DNA of 64,000 bases, from NCBI GenBank assembly GCA_963822705.1, contig CAWGIX010000006.1:310001-374000 (forward strand), written 5' to 3'. The notes below the pieces were generated by a model. It did no database searches. It had not been told where the DNA came from and saw only the letters and a program-made list of their open reading frames with translations. Position numbers and translations under genes: made by a program. Below, piece by piece: positions 63,461 through 64,000 of this stretch. The stretch is from CAVRQM01 sp963822705 (GTDB lineage: Bacteria > Pseudomonadota > Alphaproteobacteria > Acetobacterales > Acetobacteraceae). Numbering within the stretch: position 1 is the stretch's first letter; each line of letters starts with the position of its first letter.

Positions 63461-64000
63461 TTACCGCTCGGGCGTCTGCCCTGATTCGGTCGTGGCGCGC
63501 GGGGTCGTCGGTTCGGGAAGCGCCTCTTTCGAGACGCTCAGATACTCCCCCAAGGTGGAGTCCAGCCGCTCATGCATGAAGATTTGATAGGGCAGCAGAT
63601 CGTCGGCCAACGAGGCGCGTTCGAGGCTACCCAAATAGTGCTTTCGATCTTCGAGCCGAACGGCCACCGGCGGATAGCCGCCCCGGATTAAAAGGAGATT
63701 CATCAGGAGCCGCGCGGTTCGCCCATTGCCGTCGCCGAACGGATGAATTGCCGCCAGGCGGAAATGCGCCTCGAACGCCGAGGCCGGATTCGGCGGCGCA
63801 GTTTCCAGCCATTTCCCGAAATCCTTCATGAGCGCGGGAATTCTTGCGGCGTTCGGCAGGATCACCGGCGACCCGACAATGCGACGAGGCAAGGTGCTAT
63901 AGACACCGGCAATCCCCGGTTCGCTGCGTGCCACGATGCGCCGGTGCAGTTCCCGCACCGTGTCTTCGTTGACCGGCTTAGCCTGCGATGCCGCCTCGCG
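63461..64000 (-). CDS. Fic family protein (5' partial)
   Basis: The frame is open to the right edge, so the N-terminus lies outside the window. The Fic core motif is intact: HPFGDGNGRTAR within AIHPFGDGNGRTARLLMNLLLI. SEPGIAGVYSTLPRRIVGS upstream and MHERLDSTLGEYLSVSKEALPEP downstream are visible. Fic enzymes transfer AMP or other nucleotides to target hydroxyls. The inhibitory (S/T)xxxE(G/N) helix, if N-terminal, would be beyond the edge, so regulation cannot be judged. Confidence 0.88.
   Translation of the reverse strand, partial: REAASQAKPVNEDTVRELHRRIVARSEPGIAGVYSTLPRRIVGSPVILPNAARIPALMKDFGKWLETAPPNPASAFEAHFRLAAIHPFGDGNGRTARLLMNLLLIRGGYPPVAVRLEDRKHYLGSLERASLADDLLPYQIFMHERLDSTLGEYLSVSKEALPEPTTPRATTESGQTPER

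Noticed and set aside
1..64000. Search for tRNA, rRNA, insertion sequences, integrases and att sites
   Set aside because: Nothing with the expected structure was found by reading; small or divergent ones could be missed without a covariance-model search.

Overview
The window is GC-rich, densely coding, and reads like an alphaproteobacterial chromosome, most likely Rhodospirillales/Acetobacteraceae. That placement is inferred from the fused IspD-IspF protein, a tsaB-rimI pair, a heterotetrameric sarcosine oxidase operon, a type VI secretion system and an extracellular levanase. No rRNA, tRNA, CRISPR array, transposase or prophage was seen. No gene-free stretch exceeds 300 bases.

1-16 kb, betaine demethylation. 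A dimethylglycine/sarcosine dehydrogenase-like gene runs in from the left edge. A minus-strand operon follows (soxB-soxD-soxA-soxG-gbcB-like), and facing away from it is a plus-strand set: a DgcA/StcD-type flavoenzyme, a GbcA-type Rieske oxygenase, a CocE-like hydrolase, an orphan peptide-type binding protein and a deaminase. Together they could strip methyl groups from glycine betaine, or a related betaine, down to glycine.

16-26 kb, mostly housekeeping: LysE exporter, trypsin-like protease, SDR, SPFH-NfeD pair, rimI-tsaB, RutE-like nitroreductase with a NifU-type Fe-S protein, a 5'-nucleotidase and an LhgO-like oxidase.

26-37 kb, core T6SS: tssA-tssB-tssC-hcp-tagJ-tssE-tssF-tssG-clpV, all on the plus strand. 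The membrane complex (TssJ, TssL, TssM), TssK and VgrG are not here. A second T6SS-linked island at 58-61.6 kb holds PAAR, a zinc-ribbon methyltransferase, TagF and a divergent, nearly uncharged Ala/Leu/Met-rich protein that I cannot assign. This island is the best candidate for something undescribed.

37-49.5 kb: manganese catalase, an IspDF protein whose IspF half lacks the usual zinc ligands, an aldo/keto reductase, then a hydroxyproline catabolic set (HypD-, HypE- and HypO-like plus an MR/MLE enzyme) next to a complete Liv-type ABC importer. The betaine and hydroxyproline loci could together serve N-methylated prolines; that link is inference.

49.5-64 kb: GAF-GGDEF diguanylate cyclase, class II aldolase, AI-2E family permease, orphan sugar-binding protein, DsbD/ScsB-like reductase, secreted GH32 levanase, the T6SS island, a MoaD/ThiS-BNR pair, hicAB remnants and the 3' part of a Fic gene.

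About fifteen genes are split by frameshifts, nearly all explained by one base gained or lost and often in a short homopolymer. Essential-looking and accessory genes are affected alike, so consensus indel errors explain this better than gene decay. Such genes are given as one CDS across the break.
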